A stretch of 64,000 nt of DNA from JAKAVN01 sp963734845 (GTDB lineage: Bacteria > Desulfobacterota > Binatia > Binatales > Binataceae), in NCBI GenBank assembly GCA_963734845.1, contig CAVTIS010000011.1, forward strand, positions 216,520 to 280,519. The letters are read 5' to 3'. The first letter of the stretch is position 1. Each line of letters begins with the position of its first letter. The position numbers and the translations under genes were made by a program. A model generated the notes under the pieces. That model saw only the letters and a program-made list of their open reading frames with translations, was not told the origin of the DNA and did no database searches. This document shows, in pieces, positions 50,598-60,560 of the stretch.

Positions 50598-53457
50598 TCA
50601 GGCTACGATTTTTGCGTGAGGCGCGGCCTCGACGGCAGGTCCAGCCTGCGCTGACGGCATCAGCATTGGCCCGGAAGACGCAAGCATGACGCTTTCGATC
50701 GCCGCGAGCAGCGTCGCTTTTTTGACCGGCTTACTAACGTGAAGATCGGCGCCGGCCTCGAGGCTACGTCGCACGTCGGTCTCCAGCGCCGAAGCAGTAA
50801 GCGCGATGATCGGGACTCGCGCGCCGCCGGTTTGCCGCTCGCGCTCCCGGATGAGGCGCGTCGCCTCGAAGCCGTCCATCACAGGCATCTGGATATCCAT
50901 CAGGATCAGATCGTATTTTTCCGCTTTTGTCTTCTCGACGCCGATTAACCCGTTTTCCGCGTCGTCGACTCGCGCTCTCGAGCCCTCCAGATAGGCGCGG
51001 ACAAGAGTGCGATTGTCCTTTGCATCTTCGATCAACAGAATGCGCAGTGGACGCTGCGGTTGCGGCGCGGCAGTTGATGCGGACGGAACGGCGGCCTGCT
51101 CGCCGCTTGCCGAACGGGAATCGCCGTCGTGCCTTGCGATCGCGGCCGCAATCGCCTCGAACAGTTCGAGCCGGCGCACGGGCTTCACTAGGTAGGCGTC
51201 GAGCCCGAGCTTAGCGACGCGGGCAAGTTCTATCTTGAGGCCGTCCGAGGAAAGCATCAGGAGCGGTATGCCGTCGTAGCCGATGCTTTTGATCCGCTCC
51301 GCCACCTGGAAGCCGTCCATTCCCGGCATCCGGCAATCGAGCAGCACGAGCTTGAAGGGCCGGCCGCTTAGCCGAGCGCGCTCCAGTGACGCCAGACCCT
51401 GGGGGCCGTCCTCGGCCTCGCTCACCGCGGCGCCGCGGCTGGTGAGCATTTCACGCAGGATGAGCCGGTTGGTGGCATTGTCATCGATCACCAGCGCGCG
51501 TATGCCCCTGAGCATCGGAGTCATCGTCGACGACTCGACGGCACGCGGCGCGCCGCTTACCTCGAAGCGTGCGGTAAAGTGAAACGCGCTGCCCGCCCCC
51601 ACCTCGCTCTCGACCCAGATGCGGCCGTCCATCAGGGCAACCAGACGCTTGGCGATCGCGAGGCCAAGCCCGCTGCCACCATAGCGGCGGCTGGTCGAAG
51701 AATCGGCCTGGGTAAAATTCGCGAAGACCGCGTCAAGCTTGTCGCTGGCGATGCCGATGCCGGTGTCCGAAACGGTGAAGAGCAGCGCGCCGGGTCCGTC
51801 GCCGGAAGGGTCGCGCTCGATGGACAGCAGCACCTGGCCGGTTTCCGTGAACTTGATCGCATTGCCGATGAGGTTGATCAGAATCTGGCGCAAGCGCTGC
51901 GGATCGCCGCGAAGCTCGCGTCGCACATCGGGCATCAAATGAACCACGAGCTCGAGGCCCTTGGCATGGGCACGCATGCCGAGCGTTTCGAATATTTTGT
52001 CGGTCACGTCTTCAAGATCGAAATCGACGCGCTCGAGCGCCATCCGCCCGGCCTCGACCTTGGCGAGGTCGAGGATATCGTTGATTAGACAGAGCAGCGC
52101 GTCGCCGTTGTTGCGCATGATGCCGAGGAACTTTTTCTGGTCGCGGTTCAAGGAGCTTTCGTCAAGCAGCTCTGCCATCCCTAAAATCGCGTTCATCGGA
52201 GTGCGAATCTCGTGCGACATGCTGGAGAGAAATTCGGACTTGGCCCGGGAGGCCGCCAGCGCCGCTTCCCGCGCCTTCACCCAGGTCGTGCTGGGTCGAG
52301 GTCAGTTGCTCGACCTGTGCCTGGAGCCGTTGCTGCGCCTCGCGCAGCGCCCGTTCGCTTTCTCTGATCCGGCTAATATCGTGTCCGACACCCAGCGCGC
52401 AGCCTTCGCCATCCACCTGGACGACCACCGATGAAGCGACGTATGGGACGACAGCGCCCTGGAACCGAAAATCAACCTCGAGCTCATGTACGCGGCCATC
52501 AGTCCCTAATTTCCGAACGAACGCCCCGCGCTCTTGCGGCCGCGCCCATTGACCGATCTCGCGCGTGGTAGTTGCAAGCAACTTCTCTCTGCTGAGCCCG
52601 GTAAGCCGAAGAAACTCGGTATTTACCTCAAGGAACTTTCCATCGGAGATCCGGGTGAGGGTCACCAGACCTGGAACGGCATCGAATAGCTGACGCATCA
52701 TGGCCTCGTTGGCCTGCGACGCGGCGAGCGCCGCTTCGCGCGTCGCGACAAGATCGTCGCGGCTCTGCTCCAGTTCCGCCTTGCGTAATGAAACCTTTCG
52801 CTCGACACTGGAGTTGGCGGCTTCCAGGTCGGCTTGCCGCTCGGCAACTCCCATCATCGTCTTGAGGCTCTCGGCTATCGAGATCATGAGAAAGAGGTCC
52901 TCGAAGACCACCCATCCCGTGTGCTCGACCCAGCGCCAGGGCTGGATTACGTACACTCCGTATATATCCTGCGGCGCAAGTACTCCGAGCACGCAGTGAT
53001 GAATCGCCGTCACTGCCGAGGCGGTGACCAGCACACGCCAATCGCGGTAAAAGGCCAACAGGGCCAACGCGCCAAAGATCTGGAAATGAGTTTCGATCCG
53101 GCCGCCGGTCACATCGATCAACAAGGCCGAAAACAGCATCTCGCAGACGGCGATTGTGTGGCGGGTGGCGGCTCGGCCGGGATACATCAGCACCATCCCT
53201 ATCGGCAGCACGGCCAGCGCGCCGCCGACAAAGATCGCGGCCCAGACGTGAATGTTGATCGAGCTCTGGCCACCGGCCCAGGTCGTGGGCGACAGACAAA
53301 GCGCGGCGACAATTCCGCCGATCCATTGCACCGCCATCAGACCGGCAAAGAGCCTGTCGGTCTGCTTGAAGATGCGCAGGTGCAGCTCGTCGAACAGGAC
53401 CGTTGCGCGACGCCCGCTGTACTCTTGCGGTTGGAAGTCTTGATCTATTTCAGACAC
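50598..53457 (-). pseudogene. Hybrid sensor histidine kinase split by a +1 frameshift
   Basis: Two frames make one gene. Residues from GTG 53457: a five- or six-helix membrane sensor (FAGLMAVQWIGGIVAALC; TGGRIETHFQIFGALALLAFYRDWRV), a coiled coil and a PAS domain (VPGLVTLTRISDGKFLEVN). The frame goes out at 52280-52282 (GGG on the coding strand; one G extra). From 52280 the other frame continues: HisKA with SSMSHEIRTPMNAILG, HATPase_c (NLIGNAIKFTETG; GSGLGLAIAKRL), then two receiver domains (VLLDCRMPGMDGF; LILMDIQMPVMDGF). Removing one G restores about 950 residues. It may be a sequencing error or a true loss of function. The RedB-like gene upstream overlaps it by 13 bp. Confidence 0.85.
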
Positions 53458-54077
53458 AGCCTGGCGCTCCGCTTTGCCGGCAACAAAGGCGGGGCGAATA
53501 GCGCACAGCCGTAAACGGGCGTCTTTCCGGCAGCGCGCGGCGCGGCTCGTTCGAGCAGCGCCGCGATGTTGCTCGCGCCGGCGTTCACGCCGAAATGGCC
53601 GCGCGCCGCCGTGATGCCGCCGCTGAACAACAGGCGGCCTTCGGAGCCGTAGACCATCGTCTGACCCGAGGTTGCGGCGCCAAACAGGCGTGCCTCGCGC
53701 CCGTCATCAATCATTGCGCTGACTCCGGGGATTGCTACGGCGGCGCGCCACAGGCCGGTTTTTGTCCAATTGTCGCTGAAACCAGGCGGTTTGAGGAAAA
53801 TCACACTGGCGTCGAGTTGTTCTTGCGCCTGTGTCATCAAAATCTCCAACTCTCCGATGCTTGCGCGCGTGCAGGGACAGTGCGGATGAACAACCATCAC
53901 AAGTTTGAGTGCGCCGGCCTTGCGCGCGAGCCGGCTTTGAGTTGGCCAAAATGCGGGCGGAGTTCCGCCAGTCCCCGGCGTCAGCGAATAGCGCCAAAGA
54001 ATTCCCAGGCCGCCGACAATCGCGGCAGTCAATGCGGCGCCGGCTAGCGCCAGCAGTAGTGTGCGAAGCTTACTCAC
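53445..54077 (-). CDS. RedB-like thioredoxin-fold membrane protein
   Basis: 210 aa from GTG 54077. An N-terminal membrane anchor (LLLALAGAALTAAIVGGLGILW) is followed by a thioredoxin-like domain beginning LKLVMVVHPHCPCTRASIGELE, with CPC in the redox position (CxC rather than CxxC). Such HCPCxR segments are found in RedB proteins. A ferredoxin-like strand order continues to GGITAARGHFGVNAG. It overlaps the histidine kinase start by 13 bp, so the two are probably one transcript, suggesting a redox input to the kinase. Start assignment is uncertain; the longer frame to 54293 lacks signal character. Confidence 0.68.
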   Translation of the reverse strand: MSKLRTLLLALAGAALTAAIVGGLGILWRYSLTPGTGGTPPAFWPTQSRLARKAGALKLVMVVHPHCPCTRASIGELEILMTQAQEQLDASVIFLKPPGFSDNWTKTGLWRAAVAIPGVSAMIDDGREARLFGAATSGQTMVYGSEGRLLFSGGITAARGHFGVNAGASNIAALLERAAPRAAGKTPVYGCALFAPPLLPAKRSARLCLK

Positions 54078-54385
54078 TGGTTCTAGGCCACAGCCAAATT
54101 GGTCTTCCGGCGGATCGTCTCTGCGCCGTCGGCATAATCCGCTCCCACTGGTTCCAGGGAACGCAAAAGCGATGCCTGCCGTTGCGCGACTGCGTTGCGC
54201 AAGTAAGCCAAAGGCTGGAGTTTTTGAGTGACACGCGGTGCGGCCGCGTGTCTCCGATACGGACCGGTGTGCCAAATTCGGTCGCGGCCGCAATTAGGCC
54301 GAAACCTGAAACGGCGCCGAGTGGCTCGCGATGAGACTGGTGGCGGGAAACCTCAGCTCGGCCGCGCCAAGCGGCCGTCTCTCAG
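54078..54385. other. Intergenic region, 308 bp
   Basis: Lies between the crotonase stop (54386) and the RedB-like start, both minus strand. It holds a hairpin GACACGCGG-TGCGG-CCGCGTGTC at 54230-54252 and a repeated GTTGCGC at 54181 and 54194. No gene seen; it probably separates two transcription units. Confidence 0.5.
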
Positions 54386-55192
54386 TTACCGGCCTTTATA
54401 GTTCGGCTTGCGCTTTTCGATGAAAGCGCGCGGACCTTCACGCGCGTCTTCGGTCTTGCGGATGAAACGCTGGGCCTCGTTCTCGATCTTGAACGCGGCC
54501 TCGAACGGCAGCCCCGAACATTTCTCCACCGTCTCCTTGATTGCGCGCACGGCGAGCGGACCGTTTTCCGCGATCGTGTGCGCCAGCTCTTCCGCCTTTG
54601 CCATCACATCCTGTTGCGGCACCACGTAATTGATGAGCCCCAGCCGCCACGCCTCGGCGGCCTCGATGCGATTGCCGGTGAGAAGAATTTCCATCGCCTT
54701 GCAGTACGGCATCTGGCGCACCAGGCGCACCAGCGAGCCGGCGGCGGGGATGATCGCCCACTTGACCTCCTGCAGGGCGAAGCTCGCCGACTCGGCCGCG
54801 ACGCGCAAATCGGTCGCCTGCATCAGCTCGAGGCCGCCCGCGATGCAAAACCCGTTGACCGCCGCGATCACCGGCTTGTAGAGGCTCCATCCGCGCAGCA
54901 TCGCGACCGCACCGATCTTGGGGTCTTCCTTGATCTTGTGGTCCCACTCGTCTTCGGGCTGGCGCGCGCCGGTCATCAACGGAATCATCCGCGCCAGGTC
55001 GGCTCCGGCCGAGAAGGCTCTGTTACCGGCGCCGGTGATGATTGCGGCGCGCACGTCATCGTCCGCGGCCACGCGCTGCCACGCTTCGGCCATGCGCACG
55101 ACGACTTCCGGGTTCATCGCGTTATGGACCTCGGGACGATTGATGGTCAGGTAGGCGATGTGGTCGCGGATTTCGAACAATAGCGCTGGCAT
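54386..55192 (-). CDS. Enoyl-CoA hydratase/isomerase (crotonase)
   Basis: 268 aa from ATG 55192 (MPALLFEIRDHIAYLTINRP). Oxyanion segments FSAGADLARMI and NGFCIAGGLELMQATD; the first glutamate is in GGLELM and the second in LQEVKWAIIPAAGSLVRL. The second region deviates from the usual PEIxxGLxPxxGGTxRL (AAG-S instead of GGT). C-terminal REGPRAFIEKRKPNYKGR is standard. It is a beta-oxidation or ring-CoA hydratase, substrate unknown. Divergent from the methyltransferase gene and unlinked to the other hydratase at 36110. Confidence 0.88.
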   Translation of the reverse strand: MPALLFEIRDHIAYLTINRPEVHNAMNPEVVVRMAEAWQRVAADDDVRAAIITGAGNRAFSAGADLARMIPLMTGARQPEDEWDHKIKEDPKIGAVAMLRGWSLYKPVIAAVNGFCIAGGLELMQATDLRVAAESASFALQEVKWAIIPAAGSLVRLVRQMPYCKAMEILLTGNRIEAAEAWRLGLINYVVPQQDVMAKAEELAHTIAENGPLAVRAIKETVEKCSGLPFEAAFKIENEAQRFIRKTEDAREGPRAFIEKRKPNYKGR

Positions 55193-55372
55193 TGGTGGCT
55201 CCGTTTGGCGTACGAATTTAATCAACGTATCTACCGGCATCGGCAGCGCGGTGACAAGTGAAAGCACAGTGCGGCGGTTTACGCGCTCCGACTAGCGCGG
55301 CGCCCCTCGCACGCGCGCGGGCCGCAAAGCTGAAATCAGAGAAGAAGTGGAAAGAACGAACAGCGTTTTCCG

Positions 55373-56092
55373 ATGAACAGCCCGCACCTACTCTCGTTCT
55401 CGGGCCGCGCGCGATCCCTGGTCCTGGCTTCGATGCTCGCCACGGCGTTCGCGCTGGCAGGATGCTCGCACAAGCAGGCGGACGCGGATCGGCTTGCCGC
55501 GATGCTCCAGTTAAAGCCCGGGATGGTGGTCGCGGACGTGGGCGCGGGGTCAGGCTGGATGACGGTGATGCTGGGCACTCTGGTAGGGCCCAATGGCCAC
55601 GTTTTTTCAACTGAGATCGATCCGCGGAATCTGGGCAAAATTCGCAGCGCCGTCGCCGCGGCGCAACTGCGCAACATCACCGTGGTGCAATCCACCGCGA
55701 GCGATACCGGATTGCCCGCCAATTGCTGCGACGCGATTTTGCTCCGCCGCGTCTACCATCATTTGACCGATCCCGCCGATACTGACCGTGGACTCTTCCA
55801 CGCCTTGCGTCCGGGCGGCCGACTGGCGGTGCTGGACTTCCGCCCCACCATCCTGCTGTGGCCGTGGAAGCCCAAAGGACTGCCGCCGAATCGTGAAGGC
55901 CACGGCATCAGCCCGATGACCGTCATAAGCGAGGTCGAGCACGCGGGCTTCAAGTACGACAACATGGACGATCCGTGGCCGGGAAGTATGTTCCTCTCCA
56001 GTTATTGCCTGGTGTTCACGAAAGTTCCTGCGGCCGAGGCGCCGGCGGCGCACGCTCCAACGACCGACGACAGCATCCACGGAGCGCCCTAA
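55373..56092 (+). CDS. Class I SAM methyltransferase with a lipoprotein signal
   Basis: 239 aa. The N-terminus carries a signal and lipobox (SMLATAFALAGCSHK). The rest is a class I methyltransferase: VVADVGAGSGWMTVML for the SAM loop, FSTEIDP for the acidic ribose contact, AILLRRVYHHLTDP, and GGRLAVLDFRP for motif IV and after. SAM is cytoplasmic, so an exported SAM enzyme is paradoxical; the protein may be tethered at the inner face by an uncleaved segment or be non-catalytic. Similar predicted exported methyltransferases exist in databases, as far as I recall. ATG at 55373 is divergent from the crotonase gene. Confidence 0.8.
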   Translation: MNSPHLLSFSGRARSLVLASMLATAFALAGCSHKQADADRLAAMLQLKPGMVVADVGAGSGWMTVMLGTLVGPNGHVFSTEIDPRNLGKIRSAVAAAQLRNITVVQSTASDTGLPANCCDAILLRRVYHHLTDPADTDRGLFHALRPGGRLAVLDFRPTILLWPWKPKGLPPNREGHGISPMTVISEVEHAGFKYDNMDDPWPGSMFLSSYCLVFTKVPAAEAPAAHAPTTDDSIHGAP

Positions 56093-56217
56093 GTCGATAG
56101 GATAGGTGTTGTTTCGTGAATTGCGCTATGGAGCAGTTGAAGAGTTGAACAGTTGGCTCGACCGGCGCCGCCGAGAGCGCCGAATTTTCGCAGCGATGAG
56201 TCCGGGAGACAACGAAA

Positions 56218-57429
56218 TTGGCCGCCGCAGCGCTGGATGACATCAAGGTCGTTGAATACGCCACGATGGTCTCGGGGCCGATGTGCGGCAAACTGTTCGC
56301 CGACATGGGCGCGGAGGTCGTCAAGCTCGAGGCGCCGGGCCAGGGCGATCAGGCGCGAAGCCATCCGCCGTTTCCCGGCGACCGGCCGCATCCGGAGAAG
56401 AGCGGACTCTTTCTCTACCTCAACACCAGCAAGAAAAGCGTGACGCTCGATCCCGCGGCGGCGAGCGGCGCGGAAATCTTCAAGCGTCTGGTGCGCGACG
56501 CCGACATCCTGATCGAAAACAATCCGCCCGGCCATCTGCAATCCCTCGGGCTCGGCTATGAAGTCCTGCACGCGCTCAATCCGCGGTTGATCGTCACTTC
56601 GGTGACGCCGTTCGGCCAAAGCGGGCCGTATGCCGGATGGAAGGGATCGGACCTGATCGAATGGGCGATGAGCCTGACCGGCTACAACACGCCTACGCTG
56701 GTAAACGATTCGGCGAAAGAGAATCCGCTGCGCGCGCCCGGCCGCCAGGCCGACATGATGGGCGCGACGACGGCGGCGGCGGCGAGCATGATGGCCTTGA
56801 TGCATCGCGAAGCTACGGGCGCCGGGCAATGGGTCGACGTCGCGTGTTGGCAATCGGTGGTCAATACCGCGAAAATCGAAATGATCGTCTACAGTTATGC
56901 TGGGATGCCATACAGCCGGCTGCGCGCCAACGCCAAGGCCGGGCTCGAGCCGTCGCGATGCCGCGACGGTTACGTTTACGTGCTCTGGGTGGTGGATTCG
57001 CATTTCGAGGCGCTCAAGGAACTGCTCGGCCATCCCGACGCCCTGGAGGCCGACCTGTTCAAGGGCACGGCGGCGCGCGCCGAGTACGACGACGTCGTGC
57101 GGCCACTGATCCAGCAGGAGTTGCTCAAGCACGACATGGATTGGTTGGTGCGCGAAGGACAGAAAATCGGCTTGCCGATAGGCCCCGTGCTGACCGTCGC
57201 GCAGGCGGCCGAGCATCCGCATCTGCGCGCGCGCAACGCCTTCATAGAGATCGATCATCCGGTCGCCGGCCGTTTCCGCTATCCGGGACCGCTGGTGCGG
57301 CTGACCGCCACGCCGCCCGTCGCGCGCCCCGCGCCGCTGCTCGGCGAACACAACCAAGAGATCCTGTGCGGGCGGCTTGGATACTCGCCCGAGGAACTCG
57401 CGAAACTTCGCGCCGCCGGCGTGATTTGA
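56218..57429 (+). CDS. CaiB/BaiF-family CoA-transferase, member 1
   Basis: 403 aa class III CoA-transferase. VVEYATMVSGPMCGKLFADMGAEVVKLEAPG opens the fold; the catalytic Asp is in PGRQADMMGATTAAAASMMAL; the C-terminal half has ARNAFIEIDHPVAGRFRYPG. It transfers CoA between acids through a beta-aspartyl-CoA thioester. The start is TTG at 56218 with GGGAG 9 nt upstream. Its stop is 19 bp before the second CoA-transferase, so they may form a heteromer, as BbsEF does in toluene degradation, or act in sequence. Confidence 0.9.
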   Translation: MAAAALDDIKVVEYATMVSGPMCGKLFADMGAEVVKLEAPGQGDQARSHPPFPGDRPHPEKSGLFLYLNTSKKSVTLDPAAASGAEIFKRLVRDADILIENNPPGHLQSLGLGYEVLHALNPRLIVTSVTPFGQSGPYAGWKGSDLIEWAMSLTGYNTPTLVNDSAKENPLRAPGRQADMMGATTAAAASMMALMHREATGAGQWVDVACWQSVVNTAKIEMIVYSYAGMPYSRLRANAKAGLEPSRCRDGYVYVLWVVDSHFEALKELLGHPDALEADLFKGTAARAEYDDVVRPLIQQELLKHDMDWLVREGQKIGLPIGPVLTVAQAAEHPHLRARNAFIEIDHPVAGRFRYPGPLVRLTATPPVARPAPLLGEHNQEILCGRLGYSPEELAKLRAAGVI

Positions 57430-57448
57430 CCCGGGGAAGGGGAGAACG

Positions 57449-58669
57449 ATGGCGCGTCTGCCGCTTGAAGGAATCCGGGTCACCGACTTCAGCTGGATCA
57501 TCAACGGTCCGCAAATCGGCTTGTGGCTGGCGGCGATGGGCGCCGAGGTCATCAAGATCGAATCGCAGGTCTACCTGGACTTTTCGCGGCTCAATCCTTC
57601 CTTCATGGCCGCGGGCCTCTCCAGCGTGAACGACAACGGCTGTTACCACACGCTCAACTACGGCAAAAAGTCGATCAACCTCAACGTCAAAACGCCCCGC
57701 GGCAAGGAACTCGCCTACGAACTCGTCAAGCGGAGCGACTTCGTGCTGGAGTGTTATCCGGCGCCGCTCTCGCGCCGGCTCGGACTCAGCTACGAGGACC
57801 TGCGCGCGGTCAAACGCGACATCATCCTGATTTCGGTCTCACTGCTGGGCAAAACCGGCACCGAACCGGCCGATTGGGTCGGATGGGGTCCGATGGCGTG
57901 CTCGTTCATCGGGACCTTCGACGCGCAGGGCTACCCGGGCGGGGCGCCGAGGCATACCGGCGGCACCTGGCCCGACTACGCGATTGGCACCGCGGTGGTG
58001 TTTCACCTGCTCGCGGCGCTGCGCCATCGCGACCGCACCGGCGAGGGCCAGTGGCTCGACGCCAGCATGGGCGAGACGGTAATCGGCGAAACCCCCGAAT
58101 GGTACATGGACTACTTCATGAATGGACGCGATCGCCGGCAATGGGCCAATCGCGACGACGTGATGGCGCCGCACAATACTTATCCGTGCGCCGGCGAAGA
58201 CAAGTGGATAGCCATTGCGGTAGGTAATGATGCCGAATGGCAGGCGCTTTGCGAAGTAATGGGTAATCCGGCGTGGACGCATGAAGCGAAATTCGCCGAT
58301 CAGTTCGCGCGCTGGCAAAACAGCGACGCGCTCGACGCCCGGTTGTCCGAATGGACCCGTGCCTATGGGCATATTGCGTTGGCCGAGCGTCTTCAGCGTG
58401 CCGGTGTGCCGGCCGGGCCAGTGCTCGACAGCGTCGAGATTCAGCAGGACCGCCATCTATGGGAATGGGGCTACTGGTGGGAGCTTGAGCATCGAACGGC
58501 CGGCAAACGTGTGATGCCGGGAATTCCGGCGCGACTCGGCGACGTGCCTCGTTACAACTACAATTCGCCGCCCGACCTGGGACAACACAATTTCGAAGTT
58601 TTCAACGGCATCCTGGGCCTATCGAAGGAAGAGATCGCCGCGCTGATGGAATCAAAGGTGATTTATTGA
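57449..58669 (+). CDS. CaiB/BaiF-family CoA-transferase, member 2
   Basis: 406 aa, class III fold. It opens VTDFSWIINGPQIGLWLAAMGAEVIKIES, with the aspartate in GGTWPDYAIGTAVVFHLLAAL at the expected position, and a C-terminal LGQHNFEVFNGILGLSKEEI. It is clearly distinct from its neighbour (different substrate-loop residues), suggesting a hetero-oligomer or two steps. GGGGAAGGGGAG is a strong ribosome site before ATG 57449. Downstream lie the LigB-type dioxygenase genes, 89 bp away, on the same strand. Confidence 0.9.
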   Translation: MARLPLEGIRVTDFSWIINGPQIGLWLAAMGAEVIKIESQVYLDFSRLNPSFMAAGLSSVNDNGCYHTLNYGKKSINLNVKTPRGKELAYELVKRSDFVLECYPAPLSRRLGLSYEDLRAVKRDIILISVSLLGKTGTEPADWVGWGPMACSFIGTFDAQGYPGGAPRHTGGTWPDYAIGTAVVFHLLAALRHRDRTGEGQWLDASMGETVIGETPEWYMDYFMNGRDRRQWANRDDVMAPHNTYPCAGEDKWIAIAVGNDAEWQALCEVMGNPAWTHEAKFADQFARWQNSDALDARLSEWTRAYGHIALAERLQRAGVPAGPVLDSVEIQQDRHLWEWGYWWELEHRTAGKRVMPGIPARLGDVPRYNYNSPPDLGQHNFEVFNGILGLSKEEIAALMESKVIY

Positions 58670-58757
58670 GCGCGCGGGAGTAAACTCGCTTGCTGGCCGC
58701 AATAGCTGGAGTCGACGCTTGCGGCGCGGCGGCAAAACCGATCGGAGGGCGCCTGAC

Positions 58758-59684
58758 ATGGCTCGCAAAGGATCGATCGTCTGCGGCTTTATCGCACCCC
58801 ATCCCCCGCACCTGGTGTATGGCGAAAATCCGCCGCAGAACATCCCGCGTTCCAGCGGCGGATGGGAAGTTCTGCGCTGGGCCTACGACAACTGCCGCGA
58901 GAAGATCAAACAGCTTAAACCGGACGTGATCATCGTGCATACGCCGCACTGGATGACGCTGGTCGGCCATCATGTGACCCGCGTGCCGCGGCTAAAAGGC
59001 CTCTCGGTCGATCCCATCTTCCCGCATCTCTTTCGCTACAACTTCGACACCGCGATCGACGTCGAACTAGCTGACGCGGTTTACGATGAGGCGCGCGCCG
59101 AGGGCCTTATCGCGCGCAAGATGACTAATCCGGACTTCCGCCTCGACTATGGCACGATAGTCACTTCGCACATGCTCAACCCCGGCTGGGACATCCCGAT
59201 CCTGAGTCTCTCGGCTAACAATTCGCCGTACTACTTCTCGCTCGGCGTCGGGATCGAGGAGATGTACAAGCTGGGACGGGCGACGCGCCGCGCGATCGAG
59301 AAGACCGGCCGGCACGCCGTGCTGGCCGCAAGCAACACGCTCTCGCATTTCCATTTCGATCGCGAGCCCGATCCCAATCTGCCCGAGGATATGAGCAAAG
59401 AGCACGTCTTCAGTCACGCCAATTATCTGTGGGACATGCGCGTGCTGCGCCTGATGCGCGAGGGCAAGATGGACGAACTGCTGAGCGTGCTGCCCGAGTT
59501 CATCGAGAAGACCGGCGCCGAGGTGAAGTCGGGCGGGCTCTTCTGGATGCTCGCGGCGATGGGCTTTCCGAAAATTCCCGCGCGCGTGCACGGTTACTGG
59601 AGCGTGATCGCGACCGGCAACGCGGTGGTCGAATGGGACCTGTCCGCAGGCACCGATGGCGCCGGAGCACAGCTCCATGCCTGA
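58758..59684 (+). CDS. LigB-type (class III) extradiol dioxygenase, catalytic subunit
   Basis: 308 aa. Type III ring-cleavage fold with the predicted iron ligands kept: H15 in IAPHPPHL and H64 in VHTPHWMTL. LSHFHFDRE provides the catalytic-base region. Closest named relatives are AmnB (2-aminophenol 1,6-dioxygenase beta subunit) and LigB. ATG at 58758 has GGAGGG upstream, whereas the frame from 58719 adds arginine-rich residues. It overlaps the next gene by 8 bp, so both subunits are translated together. Expected to open a catechol- or aminophenol-type ring. Confidence 0.88.
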   Translation: MARKGSIVCGFIAPHPPHLVYGENPPQNIPRSSGGWEVLRWAYDNCREKIKQLKPDVIIVHTPHWMTLVGHHVTRVPRLKGLSVDPIFPHLFRYNFDTAIDVELADAVYDEARAEGLIARKMTNPDFRLDYGTIVTSHMLNPGWDIPILSLSANNSPYYFSLGVGIEEMYKLGRATRRAIEKTGRHAVLAASNTLSHFHFDREPDPNLPEDMSKEHVFSHANYLWDMRVLRLMREGKMDELLSVLPEFIEKTGAEVKSGGLFWMLAAMGFPKIPARVHGYWSVIATGNAVVEWDLSAGTDGAGAQLHA

Positions 59685-60498
59685 AGGACAAATCGTCAAG
59701 GGCTACATAATGCCGGGCATGCCGCACGTGATGCTGCCCACCGAGTCGGCGAGCCGCAGCGAGTTGCGCAACGCCTGCCGCGTGGCGGGCGCCAATGCGC
59801 AGGAGGCGCGGCCCGACGTACTGATCATCTTCAGCACGCAGTGGGTTTCCGTGCTTGGCCACCTGGTTCAGGCGCGGGCGAATCCAACGGGGCTGCATGT
59901 CGATGAGAACTGGTACGACCTCGGCAACCTGCCGTACAACTTTCGCACCGACCTCGAAGTCGCGCGCAGGACGATCGATCTCGGCACCGCGGCCGGCCTG
60001 CAGGTGCGTCCAGTGGACTACGAGGGCTTTCCGGTCGACACCGGCACACTGGTGGCGCTCAATTTTCTCAATCCGAAAAGTGAAATTCCCGTCGTCTGTA
60101 TCTCGTGCAACATCTATTCGGGGCGAGAGGAGGAATTGAAGCTCGGCCAGGCAACCGCCGACGCGGTGCGCGCGCTCGGACGGCGCGCCGTGGTGGTCGC
60201 GTCGACCGGACTCTCGGGTCATTACTTCACGCGTGAGATTACCGACGAGGAAGACCGGATCGTCAACCAAGAGGACGACGCCGCTAACCGCAAGCTGCTC
60301 GACCTGATGGCCGCCGGCAAAGGCGTGGACGCGATGGACATGGTGCCCGAGTATGCGGCGAAAACCGGCGCCGACATGCAATTCAAGAGTTACTATTGGC
60401 TGATGGGTGCGATCGGCGCCGATCGCGTAAAGGGCAAAGTATTGGGCTACGGCTCGATTTGGGGCAGCGGTGCTGCGGTGGTCGAGTTCACGGGCTGA
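59677..60498 (+). CDS. LigB-type dioxygenase, non-catalytic partner subunit
   Basis: 273 aa, homologous in fold to the preceding gene but with both predicted metal histidines gone: G14 in IMPGMPHVM replaces the PHPP histidine and Q55 in FSTQWVSV replaces TPHW. This is how AmnA (the alpha subunit of 2-aminophenol dioxygenase) differs from AmnB. ATG at 59677 overlaps the previous stop by 8 bp and has GGAG 10 nt upstream, preferred over ATG 59656. The pair should form a heteromer in which this subunit supports structure or substrate binding. Confidence 0.86.
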   Translation: MPEGQIVKGYIMPGMPHVMLPTESASRSELRNACRVAGANAQEARPDVLIIFSTQWVSVLGHLVQARANPTGLHVDENWYDLGNLPYNFRTDLEVARRTIDLGTAAGLQVRPVDYEGFPVDTGTLVALNFLNPKSEIPVVCISCNIYSGREEELKLGQATADAVRALGRRAVVVASTGLSGHYFTREITDEEDRIVNQEDDAANRKLLDLMAAGKGVDAMDMVPEYAAKTGADMQFKSYYWLMGAIGADRVKGKVLGYGSIWGSGAAVVEFTG

Positions 60499-60560
60499 GC
60501 GCGCCACGTTACACGATCGAATCGCGCCGCGCGGGCGCTTAAACGTTGGGAGAAGGTTCG

